Notes: a model not told the origin generated them from the letters alone. Shown: positions 1-8,464, counted from the first letter of the stretch. The stretch is DNA of 64,000 bases from G963665185 sp049723905 (GCF_049723905.1 NZ_JBJKFD010000001.1:1488001-1552000); one strand, 5' to 3'. Translations and numbers: made by a program.

Positions 1-641
1 AACTCGTCGGCCAGGGAGGAGGAAAAGGAAATCTGGTGCGTGGCCATGAGCATGGTCATGCCCGCTGCCGCCAGGTCGCGAATAACGGCCAGAACTTCAC
101 CGATGAGCTCAGGGTCGAGCGCACTGGTGGGTTCGTCCAGAAGCATGACCTTGGGGTCCATAGCCAGGGCCCTGGCAATGGAAACACGCTGCTTCTGACC
201 GCCGGACAGCTGGGCCGGATACAGGCTCGCCTTGTCTCCCAGGCCCACCCGTTCCAATTCCGCCATGGCCCGCTCGGTCGCATCCGCACGGCTCATGCGC
301 CGCACCTTGATAAGGGCGATGCGCACGTTTTCCATGGCCGTAAGATGGTCGAACAGGTTGAAGTCCTGAAAGATCATCCCCACCTGCTGGCGGTATTCGT
401 ACAGTTCCCGTTTGCCGCTGAAAAGAATCTCGCGGCCGTCGAGCCAGATGCGGCCCTGGTCGGGTTCGTGCAGGTAGTTGATGCATTGCAGAAAGGTACT
501 TTTGCCGCTGCCTGAAGGTCCGATGAGCACCTTGAGGCTGCCGCGGGGGAGGTCGAGGGAAACGCCTTTGAGCACCTCGTTGCCGCCGAGGATCTTATGA
601 ATATTCTCCACGCGGAGAATCGGTTGTTCTGCCGTTGGCAT
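1..641 (-). CDS. Polar amino-acid ABC transporter ATP-binding protein, 3' truncated by window edge
   Basis: GlnQ/HisP-type ATPase that powers amino-acid import at the inner membrane. Reading the minus strand from the ATG at 641 gives MPTAEQPILRVENIHK, then a Walker A (GPSGSGKST), a Q-loop (MIFQDFNLF), the ABC signature (LSGGQKQR), Walker B (MLLDEPTSALD) and the switch His (MATHQ). The gene is still open at base 1, so about 213 residues of the usual 240 or so are visible. An AAGGA lies about 8 bases before the start. It follows the permease gene by 15 bases and is the third gene of a binding protein-permease-ATPase operon. The substrate is inferred only from family membership. Confidence 0.93.
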   Translation of the reverse strand, partial: MPTAEQPILRVENIHKILGGNEVLKGVSLDLPRGSLKVLIGPSGSGKSTFLQCINYLHEPDQGRIWLDGREILFSGKRELYEYRQQVGMIFQDFNLFDHLTAMENVRIALIKVRRMSRADATERAMAELERVGLGDKASLYPAQLSGGQKQRVSIARALAMDPKVMLLDEPTSALDPELIGEVLAVIRDLAAAGMTMLMATHQISFSSSLADE

Positions 642-656
642 GCTATGCGTCCTTGT

Positions 657-1325
657 CTATTGCGTAAATCCGGCGACACGCAATTTGCGTTCGAGAAGAC
701 GCAGAGCCTTCACGCCGAAAAGAGTGAGTACAAAATAAATGGCCCCGGCCAGAATATACAGTCCCAGATGCTCGAAGGTGCGCGTGGCCACAAAGTGGGT
801 CCGCGCCATTATCTCCGTAACTCCGATAACAAAAGCCAAAGCCGAGTCCTTGAGCAGGATGGAATATTCGTTGGACCATCCGGGAATGGCCAGCCGCAGG
901 GCTTGTGGAAGAATAATGGTGGTGATGGCGGTAAAATCGCTCATCCCCAACGCACGCGCCGCCTTGAGCTGGCCCGCGGAAAGGGACTGGATAGCCCCCC
1001 GGAAAATTTGTGACTGATACGCCGTACTGGTGAGTCCCAACACGATGATTGCGGCCATGAATGCGCTGAGGTTGATACCGGTAAGCGAAAACAACCCGTA
1101 GTAAAAAAGAAATAGCTGCACCAGGATGGGCACACCCCGGAAGAACCATACGTACAGCCGCACCAGCCGTCGCACGGGCCGCGATCCGTACACCTGCCCA
1201 ACGGCCATGGGGACGCCGAGCATGAGGCCGAGCCCCATGGCTCCGACCACAAGAAGAGCGGTGTTCAGCGTACCGCCCAGAATATAGGGCAGGGCCCCCC
1301 AGATTATTGAGAATACATTTTCCAT
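657..1325 (-). CDS. Polar amino-acid ABC transporter permease
   Basis: A 222-residue inner-membrane permease of the HisM/GlnP family. It has several hydrophobic segments, an N-terminal stretch (YILGGTLNTALLVV) typical of the family, and the EAA-type loop that docks the ATPase (AARALGMSDFTAITTIILPQA). Length fits the family. It sits between the binding protein gene upstream and the ATPase gene downstream, with only 15 bases to the ATPase start. Only one permease gene is visible, so it probably forms a homodimer (inference). Confidence 0.93.
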   Translation of the reverse strand: MENVFSIIWGALPYILGGTLNTALLVVGAMGLGLMLGVPMAVGQVYGSRPVRRLVRLYVWFFRGVPILVQLFLFYYGLFSLTGINLSAFMAAIIVLGLTSTAYQSQIFRGAIQSLSAGQLKAARALGMSDFTAITTIILPQALRLAIPGWSNEYSILLKDSALAFVIGVTEIMARTHFVATRTFEHLGLYILAGAIYFVLTLFGVKALRLLERKLRVAGFTQ

Positions 1326-1380
1326 AGGTCATTAAGCCTGGGTAACAACATGAAGGGCCGTACGACCCGTTTTACGGAAA

Positions 1381-1412
1381 GAAAGGTCCCGGGGCATTCC
1401 CCAGGACCTTTC
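1381..1412 (-). terminator. Intercistronic hairpin between binding-protein and permease genes
   Basis: Inverted repeat with arms GAAAGGTCC and GGACCTTTC extended by GGGG/CCCC around a CATT loop. It lies between the binding-protein stop and the permease start. There is no long U-run behind it on the minus strand, so partial termination or 3'-end protection of the binding-protein mRNA is more likely than full termination. Such an arrangement commonly gives more binding protein than permease and ATPase. Confidence 0.55.
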
Positions 1413-1438
1413 CGAAAAAAGGCTGAGCAGAGTCCGTC

Positions 1439-2185
1439 CTACTGGAGGTCGTACTTTTTCTTGAGTTCTTTCCAGTGGGGGTCTTTCATAAGCATTTCAA
1501 GCCCCTTGTTGATCATTCCCAGCAGTTCCTTGTCTTCCTTGCGCACGGCATAGCCGTAGTTTTCGCTGGGCTGACCGAACTCGCCGATAACCTTGACCGG
1601 CTTGGCCTTGGCTACTTCTTCGGCAATGGTGTCGTCCATGGGGCAGGCATCTACACGGCCCATGACCATATCCTGAACGGCCAGGGGGGAGGAGTCATAG
1701 ATGACCAGGGTGTAGTTGTACTTGTCCTTGTTTTCTTCGAGCCAACCCATGGCCGTAGTGCCACGCTGGACGCCGAGGCGCTTGTTGGTGGTCAGAAAAT
1801 CGACGGCGGGAGTATCCACGCCGTTCTTTACAACCATGACCTGCTTCACGACCTTGTAGGGAATGGAAAAGTTGACGACTTTTTTACGTTCGTCGGTGAT
1901 GCTCATGCCGGAGGCGATGAGGTCAATTTTTCCCGAAACAAGAGCGGGAACAATGCCCGACCAATCCATGGGCTGATGCTTGACGTCGAAGCCGAATTTT
2001 TCGGCAATCCAGTTCATGGATTCCACATCGAAACCGGCGGGCTGGCCGGTTTTGTCCACGTAGCCGTAAGGCGGAAAGTTGAGATCGATACCGTTTACAT
2101 AGGTTTTCTTTGCCATGGCCGTTCCAGCCATTGCAAAAGTCGCCATCAGCATGGCACTGCAGATGATAGTGGCGATGCGTTTCAC
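1439..2185 (-). CDS. Periplasmic amino-acid-binding protein of the ABC transporter
   Basis: Family 3 extracellular solute-binding protein, 248 residues. The N-terminus VKRIATIICSAMLMATFAMA is a signal peptide, with likely cleavage after AMAGTAMA. The ligand-binding signature is visible (LNFPPYGYVD, GFDVESMNWIAE, IDLIASGMSITDERKK). I chose the GTG at 2185 because GGAGG lies 7 bases upstream and the signal peptide begins there; the open frame extends further upstream without a signal peptide or ribosome site. First gene of the three-gene transporter operon. The exact amino acid cannot be told from sequence. Confidence 0.92.
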   Translation of the reverse strand: MKRIATIICSAMLMATFAMAGTAMAKKTYVNGIDLNFPPYGYVDKTGQPAGFDVESMNWIAEKFGFDVKHQPMDWSGIVPALVSGKIDLIASGMSITDERKKVVNFSIPYKVVKQVMVVKNGVDTPAVDFLTTNKRLGVQRGTTAMGWLEENKDKYNYTLVIYDSSPLAVQDMVMGRVDACPMDDTIAEEVAKAKPVKVIGEFGQPSENYGYAVRKEDKELLGMINKGLEMLMKDPHWKELKKKYDLQ

Positions 2186-2360
2186 AGTTTTCCTCCAGGA
2201 AATGATGATAGAAAGTCCAATCAGGACGTCCTCGACTCCAGGCCGTATGTCCAAGCCTAGCGCATTATCAGACTTGTGCCCCGCCCGCAAGAACCAGACG
2301 CCCTTGCCTTTGCGCATCAGGGGACGTATGAAGCGGCATTCACGCCTATCTGGAGAAGTA

Positions 2361-3134
2361 ATGATGCACCAAGATGCAACAGAACAATTTCTGAACAGTC
2401 TTCCGGAAATCAAGGAAGGCGAGTCGTTCCGCTTTGCCTGCCACCCGGCGGTCCAGTGTTTCAACGCCTGCTGTGGCGACCTGACCTTGCAGCTCACCCC
2501 CTACGACGTGCTCCGTCTGCGCCGGGGGCTGAACCTTTCCAGCAAGGACTTCATAGAGGGGCTGGCCGAAGTGCTGGTGGCGCCGGACACGGGATTTCCC
2601 GCGCTGAAACTGCGCATGAGCGAAAAAATGCACCACCCCTGCCACTTTGTGCGCGAATCGGGCTGTTCGGTTTACGAAAACCGGCCCGGTGCCTGCCGTA
2701 CCTACCCTGTGGGCAGAGCCGCCAAGATGGGCGAGAACGGCCAGATAGTGGAACAGTTTTTTTTGGTACGCGAATCGCACTGTAAAGGCTTCAAGGAAAA
2801 CAAGGAATGGACCATCGACGAATGGTTTTCCGACCAGGGTCTGGAGCCCTACAATGAATCCAACGACCGCTGGATTCAGATAATGGCCCGGCAGAAGCAG
2901 GCCGGGGGCAGCATCGACGCGAAAAAGGCCACCATGGTCCTCATGGCCGTGTATCAGGTGGACAATTTTCAGCGCTTTGTGCACGACATGCAGCTTTTCA
3001 AACGGCTGGACGTGGACGAAGCCCGGCAGAAAACGATTTTGGAAGATGAGGAAGCCGCCCTCAAGTTCGCCATGGATTGGGTGGAACTGGTGATCTTCGG
3101 TCAGTGCGACAACCTCGCCAGAACCGAAGGATAA
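2361..3134 (+). CDS. YkgJ-family cysteine-cluster protein
   Basis: 257 residues, starting at tandem ATG codons (2361 or 2364) just after GGAGAAG. The N-terminal half carries clustered cysteines: CHPAVQCFNACC, then CHFVRESGC and RPGACRTYP, and CKGF further on. This is the zinc/iron-chelating CxxxxxxxCC pattern of the YkgJ/UPF0153 family, whose biochemical role is poorly defined; some members are thought to bind Fe-S or zinc. The C-terminal half is helical and not recognised. A methyltransferase-like gene begins 23 bases downstream, so the two may be co-transcribed. Confidence 0.85.
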   Translation: MMHQDATEQFLNSLPEIKEGESFRFACHPAVQCFNACCGDLTLQLTPYDVLRLRRGLNLSSKDFIEGLAEVLVAPDTGFPALKLRMSEKMHHPCHFVRESGCSVYENRPGACRTYPVGRAAKMGENGQIVEQFFLVRESHCKGFKENKEWTIDEWFSDQGLEPYNESNDRWIQIMARQKQAGGSIDAKKATMVLMAVYQVDNFQRFVHDMQLFKRLDVDEARQKTILEDEEAALKFAMDWVELVIFGQCDNLARTEG

Positions 3135-3157
3135 CACAAAATATCCAAGGGGATGCA

Positions 3158-4183
3158 ATGGGCAGGGACTTCAAACTCCCCGAATGGGACATTGCCCTGG
3201 CCGCGCGGCGGCTGCTGTACCGTCCCGCCCTCACGTCTTCCCCGCTGCCTGGGGAGTACGGCCCGTCCCGCTCCCTGGCGGATTGGATAGACCGGCTGTC
3301 CGATCCTGCCCAAACGTCTGGCAGTACCCTGGCTGGCCCTGTTCTCTGCCGCTTTGCCGCAGACTTCCTGGCCGCCTACCTCCATCCGGAATTCATCCGC
3401 CGCGCTCCCGAAGACGCCGAAACCCGGCTGATTTTCGAACAATTCGTCCATCGCCGCCACGGAACAGCCAGCCTGGAAAACCAGAATGCATTGCGCAACC
3501 GTCTGCTGCGGCTCGGCTTTGCCCTGTGCATGGTGGCGGACCTGCCACGCACAGCCCACATTTTGGGCGACATCATCACCCGCCGCCTCGATCCCTCGCA
3601 TTTTTCCGGCCGGTTCACTGCCCTGGACATTGGCGCGGGGACGGGCGTGCTGTCCGTTGCCATGGTCATCTGCGCCCGCAGAAACGGCTTCCAGAGCGTA
3701 CACATCACCGCCCTGGAGCGGGATACCGAAGTAGCCGAATCCACGGATGCCCTGCTGCAAACCTTGGGTATCGGAAAGGTCGTCATGGCCGATGCCAAAG
3801 ACCCGGCCGTGTATGAACGCATTCTGGACAAACGTTTTCCTATAGCTTTTGTCAGCAACGAAACCCTGCCCAGCCAGGGCCATCGGCTGTGGAAGGAAGA
3901 CTTTGTGCCCATCAGCCAAACGCTGCTGAATGTGGGTGGGGAAACAGTGCGCAAGGCGGACTTTTTCCCGCTGAGCCTTGCCGCCACGGTCCGGGACAGG
4001 GCCGAACCTGTGGAGCTGTGCGCGGAAAACCGATTTGAAATTTCAGACAAGTACCCCATGCGTCTGATGAAGGCCTGGGGAATCCGCTTGCAGGACGGGC
4101 TGTGGTCTTTGGAACGCATTGGCGAACCGTTCCGACAATATGTATCGCCGGACTGGCTCCCGTTGTTGGGACGACGCTGGTAA
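3158..4183 (+). CDS. Class I SAM-dependent methyltransferase-like protein
   Basis: 341 residues. A Rossmann-type motif I (ALDIGAGTGVLSVAM) appears near residue 150, followed by an acidic motif (ITALERD) and a nucleotide-proximal loop (VVMADAKDP), which together support a SAM-binding fold. The first 140 residues are helical and not recognised, and the substrate is unknown. The ATG at 3158 follows AAGGGG by about 9 bases. It lies directly after the YkgJ-family gene and ends just before a palindromic element. Confidence 0.75.
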   Translation: MGRDFKLPEWDIALAARRLLYRPALTSSPLPGEYGPSRSLADWIDRLSDPAQTSGSTLAGPVLCRFAADFLAAYLHPEFIRRAPEDAETRLIFEQFVHRRHGTASLENQNALRNRLLRLGFALCMVADLPRTAHILGDIITRRLDPSHFSGRFTALDIGAGTGVLSVAMVICARRNGFQSVHITALERDTEVAESTDALLQTLGIGKVVMADAKDPAVYERILDKRFPIAFVSNETLPSQGHRLWKEDFVPISQTLLNVGGETVRKADFFPLSLAATVRDRAEPVELCAENRFEISDKYPMRLMKAWGIRLQDGLWSLERIGEPFRQYVSPDWLPLLGRRW

Positions 4184-4190
4184 CAGGGGC

Positions 4191-4363
4191 TCAGACGGCT
4201 GATAAGGGCACGGTAGCGTCGTTGCTTCGGAAAACTCAAATCCTCGCGTACGTAAGAGTACGCGTCGGCCTTGAGTTTCCCTCGCGCCTAGCCCTCATCT
4301 CCTTCCTAGCCGCCTGTCATACGACGCTTTAAAGGCAAGAGTTGGCCTTTTTCAGCCGTCTGA
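4191..4363 (+). repeat. MITE-like palindromic element with perfect 12-bp terminal inverted repeats
   Basis: A 173-base non-coding block bounded by TCAGACGGCTGA (4191-4202) and its exact reverse complement TCAGCCGTCTGA (4352-4363). Inside, about 4229-4279 forms a second large palindrome (arms GAAAACTCAA and TTGAGTTTCC around GCGTAC/GTACGC stems). The right terminus overlaps the end of the hydrolase gene: the last codons Ser-Asp-Gly-stop are the terminal repeat itself. It resembles a REP/MITE-type element or a foldable RNA between two convergent genes. Copy number elsewhere cannot be judged from one window. Confidence 0.6.
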
Positions 4364-5125
4364 ATCGCCTCTCGTCCATAGTTCAACAAGCTTTCCGTTC
4401 ACCAGCTCCGGTGCTTGCTGGTGCGCACCATGGCCGCATCCTTCCACCACCAGAAAACGTCCATCCTGGACCGTACCGGCAAGATGCTCCAGATGTTCCC
4501 GATGAACCAGCTCATCGTCACTGCCTGCCATGAACAGACAGGGCGCTGCAATGGCGGCCAAGTCGCGGTCCTCAAACTGCGGCTCGTTGCGCCAGCTGCG
4601 CGTTGTTTGCCGCACCAGGGCCTTCCAGTCCCCGCCGTGCGCCTGCATGTGGTTGACGCGCACGGCCTCTATAAATTCGGTGCGCCCCTCACGCTCCAGG
4701 CAGTCGGGATCAAAACTCGCGGCATTCTCCACAACAGCCGGGCTCACGCAACCTGATGTTCCTATCGTCGCCAGGCTGGCGAACCGTTCGGGCGCACGGC
4801 AGGCCATGTACAGGGCAACCGCCCCGCCCATGCTGTAGCCCACCATATGCACGCGCTCCAGATGCAGGGCGTCGCACAACAGCAGCATGTCGTCGGCAAT
4901 GGAGGAAAGGGTCCAGTTTGGATAGCCCTTGCCTGCTGCCAGCCGGGTACGTCCGTGACCGCGCAGATCGGGAAACAGCCCCCGGCATTTTCTGTGAAAG
5001 GCGGTCAGCTGCGGACCGAAACCGATGATGCCGCGGGAAAAGGCCCCATGCAGAAAAAGCACGGTCCGGCCTGCACCCGTCTCCTCGTAAAACAAATCCA
5101 AATCGGCAAGACGAATGCGCGGCAT
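4352..5125 (-). CDS. Alpha/beta-fold hydrolase
   Basis: 257 residues with the canonical alpha/beta-hydrolase layout: oxyanion-hole region VLFLHGAF, nucleophile elbow GYSMGG (Ser near residue 97), acid AGSDDELV, and catalytic His in GCGHGAH near the C-terminus. The substrate is unknown; esterase, lactonase or C-C hydrolase activities are all possible. GGAG lies 6 bases before the ATG. It starts 11 bases after the YdjM-like gene, so the two probably form one transcript. Its last four codons are supplied by the terminus of the neighbouring palindromic element, which suggests the C-terminus was altered by insertion. Confidence 0.87.
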   Translation of the reverse strand: MPRIRLADLDLFYEETGAGRTVLFLHGAFSRGIIGFGPQLTAFHRKCRGLFPDLRGHGRTRLAAGKGYPNWTLSSIADDMLLLCDALHLERVHMVGYSMGGAVALYMACRAPERFASLATIGTSGCVSPAVVENAASFDPDCLEREGRTEFIEAVRVNHMQAHGGDWKALVRQTTRSWRNEPQFEDRDLAAIAAPCLFMAGSDDELVHREHLEHLAGTVQDGRFLVVEGCGHGAHQQAPELVNGKLVELWTRGDSDG

Positions 5126-5136
5126 GGCAACTCCGT

Positions 5137-5586
5137 TCAGAATTCACGATCCAAAAGCAGGTGGGAAAAATACCCGGCCACGGCAGCCAGATAAAAAGGA
5201 AACATGTGGTCCGCGGGAATTTTCAGTAAAAAAAGCGGCAAAAGAATAATGGGCAGAGGGACGAGCAGCATTGCCCACCAGGTATGGGTCCAGCCCCGAT
5301 GGTGCCCAATGGCCGGCATCATACCGGCCAACCCCAGTACGGCAGCCCATTTATATTGCCCACGGGCCATGAGCACCAGATCCACCAAGACCAGCAGGCC
5401 GTAGTACAGACTCTGTCCCTTGGAATCGGTGTCCACGTCCGGGAAAAGCGCGGCAAGCACGCTGATGCAGATAAGAATGGCCCCCAAGGCGGGATTGGGT
5501 GCGTACCACCCGCCCCAGATCAGCAGGCCGAGAATAATGGCGGCGAACACTGCCCCGCCCGTCATATGTGCTTTGTATCCTGGCAT
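5137..5586 (-). CDS. YdjM-like membrane-bound metal-dependent hydrolase
   Basis: 149 residues with four hydrophobic segments and the conserved polar motifs of the DUF457/YdjM family: HMTGG near the N-terminus, FPDVDTDSK, HHRGWTHT and FSHLLLD at the C-terminus. These His/Asp residues are thought to bind metal at the membrane. In E. coli the homologue is SOS-controlled; I see no clear LexA box here. It ends at LLLDREF, slightly short of many relatives, and is followed after 11 bases by the alpha/beta hydrolase. Confidence 0.82.
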   Translation of the reverse strand: MPGYKAHMTGGAVFAAIILGLLIWGGWYAPNPALGAILICISVLAALFPDVDTDSKGQSLYYGLLVLVDLVLMARGQYKWAAVLGLAGMMPAIGHHRGWTHTWWAMLLVPLPIILLPLFLLKIPADHMFPFYLAAVAGYFSHLLLDREF

Positions 5587-5701
5587 GGGGGCGGACTATA
5601 TCCACGTCGTCATTGGAAGGCAACGGAGCCCCGCTCGGGAGAATCCCCATACGGAGCGGGAGGCCGGACATTCCACCCGAAGGCCCGGCCTCCTGTCCGC
5701 G

Positions 5702-6493
5702 CTACTTCTTCAGCTGTTCAGCGATTTTTTCGGCAACCTTGCAACCGGACAGCAGCATGCCTCCGAAAATGGGCCCCATGCGGTGTGCCCCAAAGGTGGC
5801 GTTGGCCGCCATGCCCGAGACGTACACGCCAGGGAAGACCTCGCGGGTGTTGTCCACGGTGGTGGATTCGGCCTTGTCCGCCCACATGGAACGTTCGCCC
5901 TCGATGCCACCGGAGGGCGTGTTCAGGCGAATGCCGTTCTTGCGGACCAGTGTCTTGAGCACTTCGGTGTCGTGGCCGGTGGCCTCGATGAGGTACTTGC
6001 AGTTGAGCACCAGCGGATCAACGTGCAGCCCTGCTATTTCCACGGGAGAAGAGTTGATGACGATACCGGTCACGCGCTGATCATCGCCCGTTCCGCGAAT
6101 GGCCACGTCTTCCACGCTCATGCAGTTGAAGAAACGGGTTCCGGCCAAAGCCGCCTTGGAAGCCAGGGTCGTGGTGGCGGTTACGGCGTCGGCAGTAAAG
6201 TAGCCCGGCGCGTATTCGTTGAGGGGCACGCCGATTTCCTCCAGCACGCCTTTGCCCTCTTCCTGCACCACGATGAAGTTGTAGGTCATTCCGCCGCCCC
6301 ACATGCCGCCGCCGATACTCAGCTTGCGTTCGAAAAGCGCAACCTTGTATCCGGCGCTGGACAGTTTGTAGGCTGCGGTCAGTCCGGAAGGTCCGGCACC
6401 CACGATGGCTACGTCCAGATCCAGGCTGTCGCAGAATTTTTTGTGGAACTCAGTGATGATGGCTTCGGTGATGAGACGTTCGTCGAGTTGCAT
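5702..6493 (-). CDS. thi4: Sulfide-dependent adenosine diphosphate thiazole synthase (Thi4)
   Basis: 263 residues. It makes the thiazole moiety of thiamine from NAD and glycine. An N-terminal dinucleotide-binding motif (VAIVGAGPSGLTAA) and the GGGMWGGGM loop are clear. In the segment where yeast Thi4 has its sacrificial cysteine this protein reads GLHVDP with His157, as in the archaeal enzymes that use free sulfide catalytically; that fits an anaerobic sulfide producer. The ATG at 6493 follows AAGGAG by 5 bases; the longer upstream frame lacks a ribosome site. A TPP riboswitch lies about 200 bases upstream on the same strand. Confidence 0.95.
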   Translation of the reverse strand: MQLDERLITEAIITEFHKKFCDSLDLDVAIVGAGPSGLTAAYKLSSAGYKVALFERKLSIGGGMWGGGMTYNFIVVQEEGKGVLEEIGVPLNEYAPGYFTADAVTATTTLASKAALAGTRFFNCMSVEDVAIRGTGDDQRVTGIVINSSPVEIAGLHVDPLVLNCKYLIEATGHDTEVLKTLVRKNGIRLNTPSGGIEGERSMWADKAESTTVDNTREVFPGVYVSGMAANATFGAHRMGPIFGGMLLSGCKVAEKIAEQLKK

Positions 6494-6696
6494 GGGAACT
6501 CCTTGCTGTGTTGCAGACAGCGGCCACGATCCGGACGGACCGCAGACGCGCACGCGAGACCACACCACAAGAACCCCGTCCGCAACCAGGCGCGGGCAGA
6601 TGCAATTTACCGGAGAATATAGTGCCAGAGAATATTTGGGAGAAAGCTATGGGAGGCAGGCTGTTTTGAGTCAGACCCTTCATTCAGGCTCTCCGA

Positions 6697-6769
6697 ATTC
6701 CCTACGGCAGTCCGAACTGCTTCAGGTTCTATGGGTATGATCTCAGCCCCACGAAGGCGGGGCACCCCA
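6697..6769 (-). promoter_or_regulatory. TPP riboswitch (THI box) upstream of thi4
   Basis: Read on the minus strand the segment contains the THI-box core elements in order: GGGGTGCC, GGGGCTGAGATCATACCC, AGAACCTGAAGCAG, then a closing arm GTAGGGAA. This matches the conserved CUGAGA...ACCC...GAACCUGA core. The following 200 bases up to the thi4 start form a long leader with no other gene; no classic intrinsic terminator is obvious, so translational control is possible. The rest of the gap, 6770-6956, holds no feature I recognise apart from promoter space for the small plus-strand gene. Confidence 0.92.
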
Positions 6770-6956
6770 ATCGGTCAGGCAAGGCATTACACCCATGTTC
6801 CCGGACAGGCAAGCTTTTCCCGTAAACGAAACGCCCTGGAAAGCCCGCCCTGTTTGCCACACGTCAACCAAAGCCGATTTGTTCGGGCAAATATAATTGC
6901 TCTCACCCCAGATTTTCTTATGTTGATACCAAACAGGTCAAGCAAAGGATCAAATT

Positions 6957-7196
6957 ATGACTCAAAACTACACTGCTGATGAACTCGGGAAGCTGATGTC
7001 CGATTTCTACGGCTATCTGAAGGACAACGACAGCGTTAACCTTCAATACAAAAAAAAGTTCCTTGAGATTCTCAAGGGATACAGTGCCTTTGAGCGGCGA
7101 TACCTGCTGACCCTGTACTATACCATTTATCTGGAAGGACAGCTGCAGGACGACCGGATTAACGCCCCCCGTTCCGAAGCGGATGTCGTCAACTGA
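6957..7196 (+). CDS. Small hypothetical protein
   Basis: 79 residues, not recognised. Highly charged and probably helical (ADELGKLMSDFYGYLKDND), with no signal peptide, cysteine cluster or transmembrane segment. AAGGA lies 7 bases before the ATG and a strong intrinsic terminator follows 37 bases after the stop, so it looks like a real monocistronic gene. Confidence 0.7.
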   Translation: MTQNYTADELGKLMSDFYGYLKDNDSVNLQYKKKFLEILKGYSAFERRYLLTLYYTIYLEGQLQDDRINAPRSEADVVN

Positions 7197-7232
7197 GCAC
7201 CTCCATCCATTACCATATGTTCCCCTAACCCC

Positions 7233-7268
7233 AGGACCGTGTCTGCCCGGCACGGTCCTTTACTTTTT
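7233..7268 (+). terminator. Rho-independent terminator
   Basis: Arms AGGACCGTG and CACGGTCCT around TCTGCCCGG, followed by TTACTTTTT. It ends the small gene at 6957-7196. Confidence 0.85.
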
Positions 7269-7475
7269 GGGGCGCACCCAATGAACATCTTGACTTTGGG
7301 ACCATGCTGAGCCACGCTTTTAAAATAGGATATCTCCCTGTGCCGAAACCGATGAAACAAACGGATATCCGGCGCAGGAGGTTGCCTGCATGATTTTTTT
7401 TGCCTGAAACGCCTGCAAGGCGGAAAGGCTCCAACGCACGCAGGCTCTCCCCAACATGCAACCATGGAGCAAGCC

Positions 7476-7757
7476 ATGCTGAAAAAAACGTTCATCCTTG
7501 TTTGCGGCATTTGTATTCTTCTGCTGGCAAGCGCCCTGCATGCCCAGTCCAAAGGCGACGCCGACAGAGGACGCATTCTGGCCAAGGGCTGTGTCTGTCA
7601 CAAAAACGGATTCGGCAGCATGAAGCAATCGGAATTTCTTAAGGCTATTGCGGATTTCAAGGCCCAGAAACGGGGCCCTCAAAAGATGGTGAACGTGGCA
7701 AAGGGCTTGCCGGATGCTGACGTGGCCGACCTGGCTGCTTTTTTTACATCAAAATAA
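7476..7757 (+). CDS. Small class I c-type cytochrome-like protein with an atypical haem motif
   Basis: 93 residues with a Sec signal peptide (cleavage likely after ALHA) and a mature part of about 70 residues. Overall it resembles Desulfovibrio cytochrome c-553: haem-binding region at the N-terminus, a helical middle, a candidate axial Met in PQKMVNV, and a C-terminal helix (DADVADLAAFFTSK). The haem motif reads C39-V-C41-H42, i.e. CxCH rather than CxxCH. The ATG at 7476 is preferred over 7464 because GGAG lies 6 bases upstream. Whether haem is attached is therefore uncertain. A terminator follows. Confidence 0.75.
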   Translation: MLKKTFILVCGICILLLASALHAQSKGDADRGRILAKGCVCHKNGFGSMKQSEFLKAIADFKAQKRGPQKMVNVAKGLPDADVADLAAFFTSK

Positions 7758-7793
7758 GCAATCCTTATCCAACCATCCCCCGAAAACAAGCCA

Positions 7794-7836
7794 AGCCCCC
7801 GAAACGCCAGGTATGTGGCACTCCGGGGGCTTTTTC
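7794..7836 (+). terminator. Rho-independent terminator
   Basis: Arms AGCCCCCG and CGGGGGCT followed by TTTTT, downstream of the small cytochrome gene. Confidence 0.88.
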
Positions 7837-7926
7837 ATGGTGATTCACAAGTCCCGCTCCTGGTAATGTCCTTACAATTTTTTACGCGACACCCTCAAAT
7901 ACACAGGGACCGTGTACGTAAGGCAG

Positions 7927-8178
7927 CTACACGCTGCCCAAATTCGTGCTGACCGCCTGCAGCAGCTCACCCCGAGTATTATAGACAGGTGAACTCTCCA
8001 CCGCCACCAACTTGGCAGCCAGGCTTGGATCGCCAAGCACCTTCCGCGACAAGCGGCGCTTACGGAGTGCCTTCATTTCATCGGCCATCGATTCATTGCC
8101 GTCCTTGCGTACCGGAACCGACGCCTCGACCTTATTGCCTACCCTGGTAAACATGTCATTCAAAGCAAGAGCTTCCAT
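7927..8178 (-). CDS. Small hypothetical protein
   Basis: 83 residues, not recognised. It is rich in charged residues (KALRKRRLSRK) without signal peptide or membrane segment. AGGAGG lies 5 bases before the ATG, the strongest ribosome site in this neighbourhood, which supports it as a genuine gene. Isolated, with 286 bases of non-coding sequence upstream. Confidence 0.6.
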   Translation of the reverse strand: MEALALNDMFTRVGNKVEASVPVRKDGNESMADEMKALRKRRLSRKVLGDPSLAAKLVAVESSPVYNTRGELLQAVSTNLGSV

Positions 8179-8391
8179 GGTATCCTCCTGGGGTTTCCCC
8201 CGGGCCCTTCCTTGGGCTGTTTGTGACCTCCTACAATAATCTTATCGGACCATGTGGCTGAGGCTTTAGGTTTAAAAAATAAAAATGGATGTTTTGTTCC
8301 TCTTTCCTACTGCGGCTATGGGGGAATTGCCGTACAACAATACTGCCAGAAAGCTTTTACAAGAGAAAAAGCTTCCGCATGCCACATACAT

Positions 8392-8430
8392 GCAAAAGAC
8401 GCTCACCTCTTCGACAAAGAGGCAAGCGTC
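8392..8430 (-). terminator. Rho-independent terminator of the small lipoprotein gene
   Basis: On the minus strand: GACGCTTGCCTCTT, a TGTC loop, GAAGAGGTGAGCGTC, then TTTTGC. It lies 34 bases after the stop of the lipoprotein gene. The remaining sequence to 8179 shows no gene. Confidence 0.75.
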
Positions 8431-8464
8431 CATGCAACATTCCACAGAATACTTTTCTGCAGAG

